Shown piece by piece: positions 45,331 to 53,790 of a DNA stretch of 64,000 bases. The stretch is from NCBI RefSeq assembly GCF_013155395.1, contig NZ_JABJWC010000001.1, positions 124,001 through 188,000 on the forward strand, read 5' to 3'. The stretch is from Komagataeibacter melomenusus. GTDB lineage: Bacteria > Pseudomonadota > Alphaproteobacteria > Acetobacterales > Acetobacteraceae. The notes beneath the pieces are model-generated. The model ran no database searches, was not told the DNA's origin, and saw nothing but the letters and a program-made list of their open reading frames with translations. The position numbers and the translations under genes are program-made. Positions within the stretch are counted from its first letter, which is position 1. Each line of letters begins with the position of its first letter.

Positions 45331-46323
45331 ATGTCTGACGCCTCATCTTCCTCGCCTTCAAAATCTCAACATGCCCCGGACCATCCGGCGGATATAACCC
45401 GTGATGATATTCATAGCGGAGAATCCGCCACCCGTCATGCCGGGAACGCTGATGAAACCGGTCCGGTTGTGCACCAGGGTGGAGAAGTTGTGCTTGTTTC
45501 CACGCCAATAGGCAACCTTGGCGACATGAGCCGCCGCGCGGTCGAGACGCTGGCGGCGTGCGACCTGATCCTGTGCGAGGACACGCGCACCAGCGCGCGA
45601 CTACTGCGTGAATACGGCATCCGCACCCGGACCCGCCCCCTGCATGACCATAACGAGGACAGGCAGATCCCCGCACTTCTCGAGGCCCTGAGCGCGGGCC
45701 AGCGCATTGCCGTGATCTCGGATGCGGGCACGCCGCTGATGTCGGACCCCGGCTACCGGCTGGTGCGCGCCGTTGTGGCGGAGGGCGGCCATGTAACGGC
45801 AGTACCGGGGCCGAATGCCGCGGTCATGGCGCTCACGCTGTCGGGCCTGCCGCCGCATCCGTTCATGTTCTCGGGCTTCCTGCCGCCGCGCGAGGCGGCG
45901 CGGCGCGAGGTGCTGGCGCAACTGCACGCCGCCGAATGCGCGGGCCTGTCCGCCACCCTGATCTGGCATGAGGCCCCGCACCGGCTGGCGGAAATGCTGG
46001 CAAGCCTGGCCGATGTCATGGGCGGCAACCGCCCCGCCGCAGTCGCGCGCGAACTGACCAAGCGCTTTGAGGAAGTGCGCCGCGGCACGGTGGCGGAACT
46101 GGCCGCCCATTACAGCGCGCACCCGGCACGCGGCGAGATTACCGTGGTGCTCGGGCCGCCGCTGCGTGAAGACAGCACCGCAACCGATCTCGATACCCAG
46201 TTGAACGAGGCCCTGCTGACACTCTCGGTCAAGGATGCGGCAGCGCTTGTGGCCGGCATTACCAGCCTGCCGCGCCGCACGGTCTATGCCCGCGCGCTGG
46301 AACTGGCGCGGGAGAAAAAATAG
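45331..46323 (+). CDS. rsmI: 16S rRNA (cytidine1402-2'-O)-methyltransferase
   Basis: A 330-residue tetrapyrrole-methylase-fold enzyme. VVLVSTPIGNLGDMSRRAVETL, LCEDTRTSARLLREYGI, VISDAGTPLMSDPGYRLV, VPGPNAAVMALTLSGLP and ELTKRFEEVRRGT identify RsmI. It has an extra polar N-terminus of about 50 residues (Ser/Asp/His-rich) before the conserved part. The divergent LpoA-like gene starts 11 bp away or overlaps, depending on which start is used. Confidence 0.95.
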   Translation: MSDASSSSPSKSQHAPDHPADITRDDIHSGESATRHAGNADETGPVVHQGGEVVLVSTPIGNLGDMSRRAVETLAACDLILCEDTRTSARLLREYGIRTRTRPLHDHNEDRQIPALLEALSAGQRIAVISDAGTPLMSDPGYRLVRAVVAEGGHVTAVPGPNAAVMALTLSGLPPHPFMFSGFLPPREAARREVLAQLHAAECAGLSATLIWHEAPHRLAEMLASLADVMGGNRPAAVARELTKRFEEVRRGTVAELAAHYSAHPARGEITVVLGPPLREDSTATDLDTQLNEALLTLSVKDAAALVAGITSLPRRTVYARALELAREKK

Positions 46324-46335
46324 GCGCGCTGGCCG

Positions 46336-46974
46336 TTACTGCGCCCCGATATCGGTATTGAACAGGGAATCAGCGGGCATGGGGCCGCCCGTGGTGGCAT
46401 CGAGCAGGTCAACGCGGGTGGTGTCCTGCTGGGCATCCTGAATGATCCAGCCGCGCAACAGCAGCGGGTTGTCATGGAACAGCAGGGTCATGCTGCCATC
46501 GCCCGGCGTATCGGTGCGCACCACGGTAATGTCGAGCGCATTGCCGTCATGGGAGAGGCCCGTGACCGTAACATCGCCCGACAGTTGCAGATGCGGGCGC
46601 AGCAGCAGGCCAAGCGGGGTCTTTTCCATCGGCATGGTGGTGGTCTGGTCAAGCTGGCTGTCGTTGAACACCACCTGGTCATGATTGGCCACGAGCAGCA
46701 GCGGGCTGGGCGGATCATACTGGAAGCGCATGCGGCGATTCGTGCGGTCGATCCACGCCGTGCCGGTGCTCACCTTGCCATCAGGCGCGGTCTGGCGGAA
46801 ATGCGCCTTGAGCAGGCTGATCGCATCAAGGTGGTGCTCGACGCGCTCAAGCAGCGCATGGTCCTGGTCCGATGCCCCCACGGCCATCTGCTCCTGCGCA
46901 TGGGCAACGGGCGCGAACGGGGCGCCGGACAGGCAGGCAAGGCTACAGGCGGCAATGACGGGAAGAAATTTCAT
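46336..46974 (-). CDS. LolA-like outer membrane lipoprotein carrier
   Basis: A 212-residue periplasmic protein. A signal peptide (MKFLPVIAACSLACLSGAP, cleavage near AHA) is followed by LolA-type strands: LLKAHFRQTAPDGKVSTGTAWIDR, MRFQYDPPSPLLLVANHDQVVFND and TPLGLLLRPHLQL. LolA shuttles lipoproteins from LolCDE to LolB. ATG at 46974 is used. It converges on rsmI with a 12 bp gap. Confidence 0.9.
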   Translation of the reverse strand: MKFLPVIAACSLACLSGAPFAPVAHAQEQMAVGASDQDHALLERVEHHLDAISLLKAHFRQTAPDGKVSTGTAWIDRTNRRMRFQYDPPSPLLLVANHDQVVFNDSQLDQTTTMPMEKTPLGLLLRPHLQLSGDVTVTGLSHDGNALDITVVRTDTPGDGSMTLLFHDNPLLLRGWIIQDAQQDTTRVDLLDATTGGPMPADSLFNTDIGAQ

Positions 46975-47060
46975 GATGCGGCGCAATCCGTGCAGACACT
47001 CTGAGCACAGTCGTGCCCCATCATGCCCGCAATATCAAGCCAGCCCTCCGGCACGGTTCC

Positions 47061-48017
47061 CTATGAACTGCCAATCAGCACGCCCGCCACGAAGACCAGC
47101 AGCCCGCCGATGACGATCTGCACGATGGCCGAGCCAAACGGCGTGTCCTGATAGCGCCAGCGTATCCATGAAATGACGAACAGTTCGATCACCACCACCA
47201 CGATCGCGGCAATCATGGCAGCCGAGAAATCATCGATCAGGAACGGCAGCGTATGCCCGATGCCGCCCGCCGTGGTCATGAGCCCGCACACCAGCCCGCG
47301 CAGCAGCGGCGCGCCACGGCCTGACAGCTTGCCGTCATCGGACAGTGCCTCGGCAAACCCCATCGAGATCCCTGCCCCCACCGAGGCCGCCATGCCAACG
47401 AGAAAGGCATTCCAGGGCTGATGCGTGGCAAAGGCCGCGGCAAAGACCGGGGCCAGTGTCGAGACCGAGCCATCCATCAGGCCCACAAGGCCGGGCTGGA
47501 TGATCTGGAGCACGAAGCGGCGGCGGGCGTCCTCGTCCTCGCTTTCGCGCTTGCTGGTGGGCAGGCGGTCGAGGGTAATGGCATTGGCCGCCTGCTCGTG
47601 CTGGTCCTCGGCATGGGCGAGGTCGCCGAGCAGCCTGCGGGTCGCGGCATCGGTGGTGCGCAGGGCGGCCTGGCGGTAGAATCGCGCAGCATCCGTTTCC
47701 ATCTGCCTTGCATGGGCACGCACCGCCTCGATGCCCTGCGTCTGCACCTGCCAGGCGGGTTTGCGCACCATGAAATCGGCAATATCGGTGCGGCGGATCA
47801 GCGGAATATGCGGACCGAACCGGCTGACATACAGGTCGATCAGGTCGCGGCGGTGCTCGTCCTCCTCCACCGACATGTCGGTAAAGATCCTGGACGTGTC
47901 GGGATATTTCTCGCGCAGGGTGTAGGCGAAGTCGGAATAGATGCGCCCGTCTTCCTCCTCATTGGAGATGGCAAGCGCGAGAATTTCCTGATCGGACAGG
48001 GAAGAGAATTTACGCAT
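47061..48017 (-). CDS. MbfA-type membrane ferritin / VIT1 iron exporter
   Basis: A 318-residue protein in two parts. The N-terminal ferritin-like domain (about 1-150) has Glu and ExxH-type ligands in [45 protein letters not shown] and [13 protein letters not shown]. The C-terminal VIT1/CCC1 domain (about 165-318) has four to five membrane helices and [23 protein letters not shown]. Rhizobial MbfA exports iron and protects against peroxide, under Irr control. No Irr-type element matching TTTAGAA-N3-TTCTAAA is seen, but a long inverted repeat covers the start codon. The ATG at 48017 is preferred over TTG at 48020. Confidence 0.92.
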   Translation of the reverse strand: MRKFSSLSDQEILALAISNEEEDGRIYSDFAYTLREKYPDTSRIFTDMSVEEDEHRRDLIDLYVSRFGPHIPLIRRTDIADFMVRKPAWQVQTQGIEAVRAHARQMETDAARFYRQAALRTTDAATRRLLGDLAHAEDQHEQAANAITLDRLPTSKRESEDEDARRRFVLQIIQPGLVGLMDGSVSTLAPVFAAAFATHQPWNAFLVGMAASVGAGISMGFAEALSDDGKLSGRGAPLLRGLVCGLMTTAGGIGHTLPFLIDDFSAAMIAAIVVVVIELFVISWIRWRYQDTPFGSAIVQIVIGGLLVFVAGVLIGSS

Positions 48018-48043
48018 CAATCAGTCTATGCATAAATTCTCTT
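48002..48043 (-). promoter_or_regulatory. Inverted repeat spanning the mbfA-like start codon
   Basis: Arms AAGAGAATTTACGCA (48002-48016) and TGCATAAATTCTCTT (48029-48043) match at 14 of 15 positions around a 12-base spacer. The start codon lies at the inner edge of the left arm, so in mRNA the hairpin would bury the start and ribosome site; in DNA it could be an operator. Confidence 0.5.
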
Positions 48044-48164
48044 AATGGCTCAAGAATATTGTAAAGTTACAAATAATTCTCAATTGAAATACGCAAGTAA
48101 AGCGATCGAAAATGATTCTGCTTCTCGATTACGTTGCTTGGTAAAAACATCTCCCCGCTGCCGC

Positions 48165-49580
48165 TCACACCACGGCGGCTTCGGTAAAGACATGGGTCAC
48201 ATCGCCCTGCCAGCGCCCCTGATAGGCGGCAAGAAAGGCTTCGGCCTGCGTGGGGCCACCGGCAGCGATTTCCTGCAGCGGGGCAAGGTAACGGGTTTCG
48301 TCCTGTCCGTTGCCATCACGCAGGGCGCGGGCGCGCAGGCCATCGGTGGCGAGGGCGATCATGCGGGCGGCGAGCGGGCGCAGCGTGCCCTGCCCCCACG
48401 GCGCATCCAGCCCCAGGCGCGGCACGGCGGCACGCAGGGCAATATAGTCATCCCAGCCGTGCTCAAGCACCAGCTTCTCGGCGGCCTGCAGGGTGGCGTC
48501 ATCATAGAGCAGCCCGGTCCAGAGTGCGGACTGGGCCAGCATCATGGCGGGCGATCCCGCATCGGCCCCGCGCATTTCAAGGAACTGCTTGAGCCGCACA
48601 TCGGGGAAAGCGGTGGTCAGGTGATCCTCGAAATCGCCAATGGTGGGGCGCTCGCCCTCCAGCCCCGGCGGGCAGCGTCCGTCAAGCCAGGCGCGGAAGG
48701 AATGGCCCGCCACATTGATCATGCGGTTGCCACGGGTGACGAAATACATCGGCACATCGAGCAGCCACTGCACATAGGCCGCGAAGCTGAACCCGTCTGC
48801 AAGGAACTGGCGCGGCATGCCTGCGCGCGCATTGTCGGTATCGGTCCAGACCCGGGCGCGGTTGGACATATAGCCATTGGGGCGGCCTTCATAGAACGGC
48901 GAACTGGCAAACAGCGCGGTCGCCACCGGCTGCAACGCCAGCGAGACCCGCATCTTGCGCGCCATGTCCGCTTCCGAGCCGAAATCGAGGTTCACCTGCA
49001 CGGTGCAGGTGCGCAGCATCATGTCCAGCCCCAGCGTGCCCACGCGCGGCATGTAGTCGCGCATGATGGCGTAGCGGCTCTTGGGCATCCACGGAATGTC
49101 AGAGCGCCGGGCCATGGGGTGAAAGCCCAGCGGGGCGAAGCCAAGCCCCAGTTCGGCGCAGGCCGGGCGAATGGCCGCGAAGTGATGCGCCATCTCGGCG
49201 GCGGTATCATGCAGCGAGACGAGCGGACCGCCGGAGAGTTCGAACTGCCCGCCCGGCTCGAGCGAGATGGAACTGCCCTTGGCCGCCCCCTGCCCCTTGA
49301 GGCCGATCAGCGCACCCTCATCAATGATGTCCTGCCACTGCGTGCCGCCTTCTTCGGCTGAAAGGGCACGCAGCAGGGCCTCGATTCCGCGTGGGGCGTA
49401 AGGGGGGGATGACCATGCCGCACGGCCCGGGCCTGCGGTAGCGGGTTTTACAAAACCGAATTTCTCATGTTCCGTGCCGATCCGCCACTGCGCCCGCGGG
49501 CGCGCGCCCGCAGCCAGCAGGGCGACCAACTGGTCAGGGGATTCGATGACGTGTGCATTATGCGCGCCGGGATTCGACAT
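48165..49580 (-). CDS. gshA: Glutamate-cysteine ligase (class found in alphaproteobacteria and plants)
   Basis: A 471-residue ATP-dependent enzyme that makes gamma-glutamylcysteine, the first step to glutathione. RIGTEHEKFGF, SISLEPGGQFELSGGP, PKSRYAIMRDYMPRVGTLGLDMMLRTCTVQVNLDFGSE and FLEMRGADAGSP are characteristic. Length is normal for the plant-type GCL family. It lies upstream of the mbfA-like gene on the same strand across 147 AT-rich bases, and likely has its own promoter. It supports the glutaredoxin at 36.6 kb. Confidence 0.95.
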   Translation of the reverse strand: MSNPGAHNAHVIESPDQLVALLAAGARPRAQWRIGTEHEKFGFVKPATAGPGRAAWSSPPYAPRGIEALLRALSAEEGGTQWQDIIDEGALIGLKGQGAAKGSSISLEPGGQFELSGGPLVSLHDTAAEMAHHFAAIRPACAELGLGFAPLGFHPMARRSDIPWMPKSRYAIMRDYMPRVGTLGLDMMLRTCTVQVNLDFGSEADMARKMRVSLALQPVATALFASSPFYEGRPNGYMSNRARVWTDTDNARAGMPRQFLADGFSFAAYVQWLLDVPMYFVTRGNRMINVAGHSFRAWLDGRCPPGLEGERPTIGDFEDHLTTAFPDVRLKQFLEMRGADAGSPAMMLAQSALWTGLLYDDATLQAAEKLVLEHGWDDYIALRAAVPRLGLDAPWGQGTLRPLAARMIALATDGLRARALRDGNGQDETRYLAPLQEIAAGGPTQAEAFLAAYQGRWQGDVTHVFTEAAVV

Positions 49581-49654
49581 GGCGGGGGCAATATCCTCAT
49601 GACAGTCAGGGCAAGGCCGGGCTGGAGACAGGCGGAAGGGAAGCGGGAGAGTTG

Positions 49655-50395
49655 TTACGAAGCCTTATCACATAAGACCTTGAGGCCCGACCCGACAAGA
49701 GCCAGTGCCGCTGCCGCCGCCGTATCCGCCCGCAGCACCAGCGCGCCAAGCGAGAGCGGCCGCACGAAAGCCTGCCTGCCCAGCATCTCATGCTCGCGGG
49801 GCGAAAATCCGCCCTCCGGGCCGATCAGCACGCCATCGCCCACATGGGGCGCGGGCGGGGCCACCACCTGCGGCCTGCGCTCGAGGGCGGCAAAAAGAGC
49901 CGTATCATCAGGCCATTGCGACAGCACCGTGGTCAGGGGCGCCAGCGGGTCGATGGCGGGCACGTCCAGGCGCTCGCACTGCTCGGCCGCCTCGGTGGCG
50001 ATGCTGTTCAGGCGCTCGGCATTGATGCGGTGGGTATTGGTGCGCTCGGTCACGACAGGGCGGAAATGCGTGACCCCGAGTTCCGTGCCCATGCGGATGA
50101 CCGTCTCGGTCGCATCGCGCTTGAGGGGCGCGAACACAAGGCACAGCCCCGGCGTGGCCGCAGGCGCGCGGGTCTGCTCCACCACGCGGATGCGGCAGCG
50201 CTCGCGGCGCAGGTGCTCGATCACGGCCTGCCATGCGCCATCACGCGCGTTGAAGACCTCGACCACCGCCCCGGCCTGCTGGCGCATGACCGTGCCGAGG
50301 TAATGGGCCTGCCCCGGCTCCAGGTCAAACACGGCATCGACTGCCATGGGGGCGATGTGGGCGGGTGGTATGAACAGGCGCGGACAATCCCTCAT
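49655..50395 (-). CDS. rsmE: 16S rRNA (uracil1498-N3)-methyltransferase
   Basis: A 246-residue SPOUT methyltransferase. RLFIPPAHIAPMAVDAVFDLEPGQAHYLGTVMR forms the N-terminal PUA-like part (described from MRDCPRLF). The knot domain has TELGVTHFRPVVTERT, EAAEQCERLDVP and VLIGPEGGFSPREHEML with a C-terminal LGALVLRADTAAAAALAL. The start at 50395 is set by the conserved MRDCPRLFIPP block. It is divergent from ubiA. Confidence 0.95.
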   Translation of the reverse strand: MRDCPRLFIPPAHIAPMAVDAVFDLEPGQAHYLGTVMRQQAGAVVEVFNARDGAWQAVIEHLRRERCRIRVVEQTRAPAATPGLCLVFAPLKRDATETVIRMGTELGVTHFRPVVTERTNTHRINAERLNSIATEAAEQCERLDVPAIDPLAPLTTVLSQWPDDTALFAALERRPQVVAPPAPHVGDGVLIGPEGGFSPREHEMLGRQAFVRPLSLGALVLRADTAAAAALALVGSGLKVLCDKAS

Positions 50396-50567
50396 GCCGG
50401 ATGATAACCTTTCAGCGCAGGACAGGATACAGGAACACGATGCCGGGGCCGGTCTTGACCCCACAGGGCCTTCCGGCCCATCTGTGTGGCCATTAGCAGC
50501 CACGGGGCGCGCCGTCATCGGCAAACCCGGCCCCACCGGCAGCAGGCAAGCGGCAAGGAGTTGTAGC

Positions 50568-51485
50568 GTGAACCAGCCCATACCCCATACGGACATCAGG
50601 GTGGATGGCTGGATCGGTCGCCTGCCGCCGCGCCTGCGCCCCTATGCCCTGCTGATGCGGCTCGACCGGCCCATTGGCACGTGGCTTCTGTTCCTGCCCG
50701 GCGTGTGGGGCATCCTGCTGCCTGACCATGTACCAGCAAGACAGCGGCTTTTCCTGATCATGCTGTTTGGCATTGGCAGCGTGGTCATGCGCGGCGCGGG
50801 CTGCGTGGTCAATGACATGTGGGACCGTGACATCGACCGCCAGGTGGCCCGCACGGCAGGCAGGCCGCTGGCCTCGGGCGCCCTGTCCATGCGCGAGGCG
50901 GCGCTGTTCCTCGCGGCCCTCCTGCTCATCGGTTTCAACATCCTGATGAACCTGAATGTGCTCTCGCAGATTCTGGGTGCATCCTCGCTCGTTCTGGTAG
51001 GGCTTTACCCGCTGGCCAAGCGGGTGACGTGGTGGCCACAGCTTGTCATGGGCTTCACCTTCGGCTTTGGCGCGCCACTGGGCTATGCGGCGGCGGCCAA
51101 CCATATCGATGCAGCGCTCGTCACGCTCTATGCCGCCACCATCGTGTGGCAGCTCGGCTTTGATACGATATACGGTTTTCAGGACATGGAGGACGATGCC
51201 CGCATTGGCGTGCGCTCCACCTCCCGCCTCATGGCCGGGCATGCGCGGCTGTTCGTGGGCGCGTGCTATGGGCTAACGCTGGCCGGACTGGCGGGCGCAG
51301 GCTACCTGGCTCATGTGGGGCCGGGCTTCTGGCCTGCGCTGGCGCTGCCCGCGGCCCTGCTGGGCTGGCAGGTGTGGCGGCTGGATGAACGTAGCCCCGC
51401 CACCTGCCTGCGCCTGTTCCGCTTCAACCGCGAAACCGGGCTTGCCATCGCCCTGGCCGTGCTGGCGGGAACGCTTACGCGCTGA
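50568..51485 (+). CDS. ubiA: 4-hydroxybenzoate polyprenyltransferase
   Basis: A 305-residue membrane prenyltransferase of ubiquinone synthesis with about eight to nine helices. The prenyl diphosphate-Mg motif NDxxDxxxD is in CVVNDMWDRDIDRQVARTAGRPLASG, the second Asp-rich motif in FQDMEDDARIGVRST. GTG at 50568 is preferred because AAGGAG lies 7 bases upstream; an in-frame ATG at 50394 would add a long non-conserved stretch. Its 3' end overlaps the convergent hydrolase gene by 11 bp. Confidence 0.95.
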   Translation: MNQPIPHTDIRVDGWIGRLPPRLRPYALLMRLDRPIGTWLLFLPGVWGILLPDHVPARQRLFLIMLFGIGSVVMRGAGCVVNDMWDRDIDRQVARTAGRPLASGALSMREAALFLAALLLIGFNILMNLNVLSQILGASSLVLVGLYPLAKRVTWWPQLVMGFTFGFGAPLGYAAAANHIDAALVTLYAATIVWQLGFDTIYGFQDMEDDARIGVRSTSRLMAGHARLFVGACYGLTLAGLAGAGYLAHVGPGFWPALALPAALLGWQVWRLDERSPATCLRLFRFNRETGLAIALAVLAGTLTR

Positions 51486-52224
51486 CGTGCAGCGTGCGGG
51501 CCAGGAAATCACGCGCCATACCCATGCACTGAAGGAACAGGGCGGCATCAAAACGATGCCCCTCATCACGCAGGAAGGCATGCTGGGCATTGAACTCATG
51601 CCACTCGTAGCATGTGCCCGCCTTTTCCATCGCGGCACGGATCATCTGCCGTCCTTCAAAGGGCACATGCGGGTCCTGGCGCCCCCATACCATCAGCGCC
51701 TCGCCGCGCATCTCGCCCACGCGGGCCAGCGTGTCATCACACTTGCCTTGCCCCAGCGTGGCGGAATGGATATCGGTGGCATAAAAACACACCGCCGCCC
51801 GCACCCGCGGGTCGAGGGCCGCGCGAAACGCTAGGTGGCCGCCAAGGCACACGCCCATGGTGGCAAGGCTTGCGGTGCAGTGCGGGTTGGCAGCCAGCCA
51901 GTCGAGTGCTGCGCGGGCATCGTGGTCGTAACCTGCGACCGGCTTTTCGAATTTGAGAAAATTGCCGCGATCCGTGCCCGGCTTGTCATAAGCCAGCACG
52001 GTGCCTGCGGGTTCATATTCGTGATAGACCTCAGGCACCGCCACGACGTAACCCTGCCCCGCCATCATGGCGGCCAGCCTGCGGATGGGGGCCGTGACCT
52101 GATAGATTTCGGAAAACAGCACGATTCCGGGAAAGCGCCCTGCAATGGCCGGGCGGAAAACATGCATCCGCATCATGCCTGAGGGCGTTGGGATATCTGC
52201 CGTCTCGTCGGAATGGATGATCAT
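51475..52224 (-). CDS. Dienelactone hydrolase family protein
   Basis: A 249-residue alpha/beta hydrolase. The nucleophile is Cys in TMGVCLGGHLAFRAAL, the acid is in VWGRQDPHVPFEG, and the His is in EFNAQHAFLRDEG, the Cys-Asp-His triad of dienelactone hydrolases. FPGIVLFSEIYQVTAPIRR and GYVVAVPEVYHE are also family-like. The natural substrate is unknown; no aromatic-degradation genes are nearby. AGGAG lies 7 bases before the ATG. It is divergent from the gluconate permease gene. Confidence 0.88.
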   Translation of the reverse strand: MIIHSDETADIPTPSGMMRMHVFRPAIAGRFPGIVLFSEIYQVTAPIRRLAAMMAGQGYVVAVPEVYHEYEPAGTVLAYDKPGTDRGNFLKFEKPVAGYDHDARAALDWLAANPHCTASLATMGVCLGGHLAFRAALDPRVRAAVCFYATDIHSATLGQGKCDDTLARVGEMRGEALMVWGRQDPHVPFEGRQMIRAAMEKAGTCYEWHEFNAQHAFLRDEGHRFDAALFLQCMGMARDFLARTLHVSA

Positions 52225-52312
52225 GATGAAACTCCTGCCAGTGGCGCAAAAGGCCACGATAGCAGCATGCAGGCGGCCAACCGAGAGGGGGCGGACCGAT
52301 CATGCCTGTAAT

Positions 52313-52330
52313 ATCAATTCTTAAATTGAT
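52313..52330 (+). promoter_or_regulatory. AT-rich hairpin followed by T tract in the gntP leader
   Basis: ATCAATT (52313-52319) and AATTGAT (52324-52330) form a 7-base stem followed by AGTTTTTTG, in the 201 bp gap between two divergent genes, 95 bp before the permease start. It could be an operator or a weak terminator/attenuator. Confidence 0.4.
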
Positions 52331-52425
52331 AGTTTTTTGTTCATTTATTGCGCAAAAACTGCTTCAAACATTGACTTTCCTTCCCCGCCCCGGCCTGTAT
52401 GGGGCATGAATCCGTTACAGAAATC

Positions 52426-53772
52426 ATGATGTCACCCCTGTTTGCCCTCTCGCTCGCCATCTGCGCCATCATATCCGTCGTGGTGCTGATCGCCCGCTTC
52501 CGGATCAATCCGTTCATCGTGCTGTTTGCGGTCTCGCTGGCGCTGGCGCTGTGCGCGGGCATGCCGCCGCAAAAGGCCATTGCCTCGTTCGAGGCCGGTG
52601 CGGGCCGCGTGCTGGGGCACGTGGCCACCGTTATCGCGCTGGGCACGATGCTGGGCAAGATGCTGGCGGAATCCGGCGGGGCCGACCGCATTGCCCTGAC
52701 CATTACCCGCCTGGCAGGCGAGAAGCGCGTCAGCTGGGCCATGATGGTGATCGGGCTGCTGGTGGGGCTGCCGGTTTTCTTTGAAGTGGGATTCGTGCTG
52801 CTGATCCCGCTGGCGTTCACGCTGGCGCGGCGCACCAATACGCCGCTTTTGCGCGTGGCCCTGCCCATGGGGGCGGCGCTTTCGGTCACGCACGCCATGA
52901 TCCCGCCGCATCCGGCCACACTGCTGGCGCTTGCGGCCTATCATGCCGATATCGGGCGCACGATCCTGTGGGGCATCGTGATCGGCACGCCTGCCGCAGC
53001 CCTTGCGGGGCCGGTCTATGCGCGTTTCATTGCCGGGCGCATCGGCCCCGTGCTGCCCTCGGCGCTGGAGGCGCAGTTCGTCAACCATGAAGTGCCCGCC
53101 CACATGCCCGGCTTTGGCATTACGGTCCTGACCATTCTCTCGCCCGTTGTGCTGATGCTGGTGGGCTCGGTGGCGGATGTCGTGGCCCACCCGCATACGC
53201 CGCTCAACAATGCGCTGCACTTCATCGGCAATACCGATATCGCGCTGGCGCTGGCAACCCTGCTATCCTTTCAGGTCTTTGGCCTTGCCCGTGGCTTCAG
53301 CCGCGAGACGATCCTCAAATTCACCAATGACTGCCTGGCCCCTACGGCGCTGATCATGCTGCTGGTGGGCGCGGGCGGCGGCTTCGGGCAGGAACTGGTC
53401 GATAGCGGCGTTTCCACCGCCATTACCGACCTGGCGGTGGGCGCCCATGTGCCGCTGCTGGTGCTGGCCTGGCTGCTGGCGGTGGTGGTGCGGGTGGCCA
53501 CGGGTTCGGCCACCGTGGCCATGAGCACGGCGGCGGGCATCGTAGGGCCGATCCTTGTGCACACGCACGGGGCCTCGCCTGAACTGATGGTGATCGTGAC
53601 CGGCGCAGGCTCGGTGGCGCTGGGTCCGCTGAATGATGCGGGCTTCTGGCAGATCAAGGAATATCTTGGCCTGTCGGTAGGCCAGACCATAAAGACATGG
53701 TCGGTGATCGAGACCCTGATTGCCGTGCTGGGGCTGGTCTTTGCGCTGCTGCTGTCGCTGGTGGTGACGTAG
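52426..53772 (+). CDS. GntP family gluconate:proton symporter
   Basis: A 448-residue transporter with about 12 hydrophobic segments. GntP family marks are FRINPFIVLFAVSLALAL, GHVATVIALGTMLGKMLAESGGADRI, VSWAMMVIGLLVGLPVFFEVGFVLLIPL, ALSVTHAMIPPHPATLL and VLAWLLAVVVRVATGSATVAM. It would import gluconate made by periplasmic glucose oxidation; other sugar acids or gluconate-like substrates are possible. No clear ribosome site decides among starts at 52399, 52426 and 52429. No gluconate kinase gene lies beside it. Confidence 0.92.
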   Translation: MMSPLFALSLAICAIISVVVLIARFRINPFIVLFAVSLALALCAGMPPQKAIASFEAGAGRVLGHVATVIALGTMLGKMLAESGGADRIALTITRLAGEKRVSWAMMVIGLLVGLPVFFEVGFVLLIPLAFTLARRTNTPLLRVALPMGAALSVTHAMIPPHPATLLALAAYHADIGRTILWGIVIGTPAAALAGPVYARFIAGRIGPVLPSALEAQFVNHEVPAHMPGFGITVLTILSPVVLMLVGSVADVVAHPHTPLNNALHFIGNTDIALALATLLSFQVFGLARGFSRETILKFTNDCLAPTALIMLLVGAGGGFGQELVDSGVSTAITDLAVGAHVPLLVLAWLLAVVVRVATGSATVAMSTAAGIVGPILVHTHGASPELMVIVTGAGSVALGPLNDAGFWQIKEYLGLSVGQTIKTWSVIETLIAVLGLVFALLLSLVVT

Positions 53773-53790
53773 TTGAAAAAATCCGGTGTT

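Noticed and set aside
48018-48164. An Irr-type iron control element upstream of the mbfA-like gene
   Set aside because: No TTTAGAA-N3-TTCTAAA match was found; the visible dyad has a different sequence and spacing.
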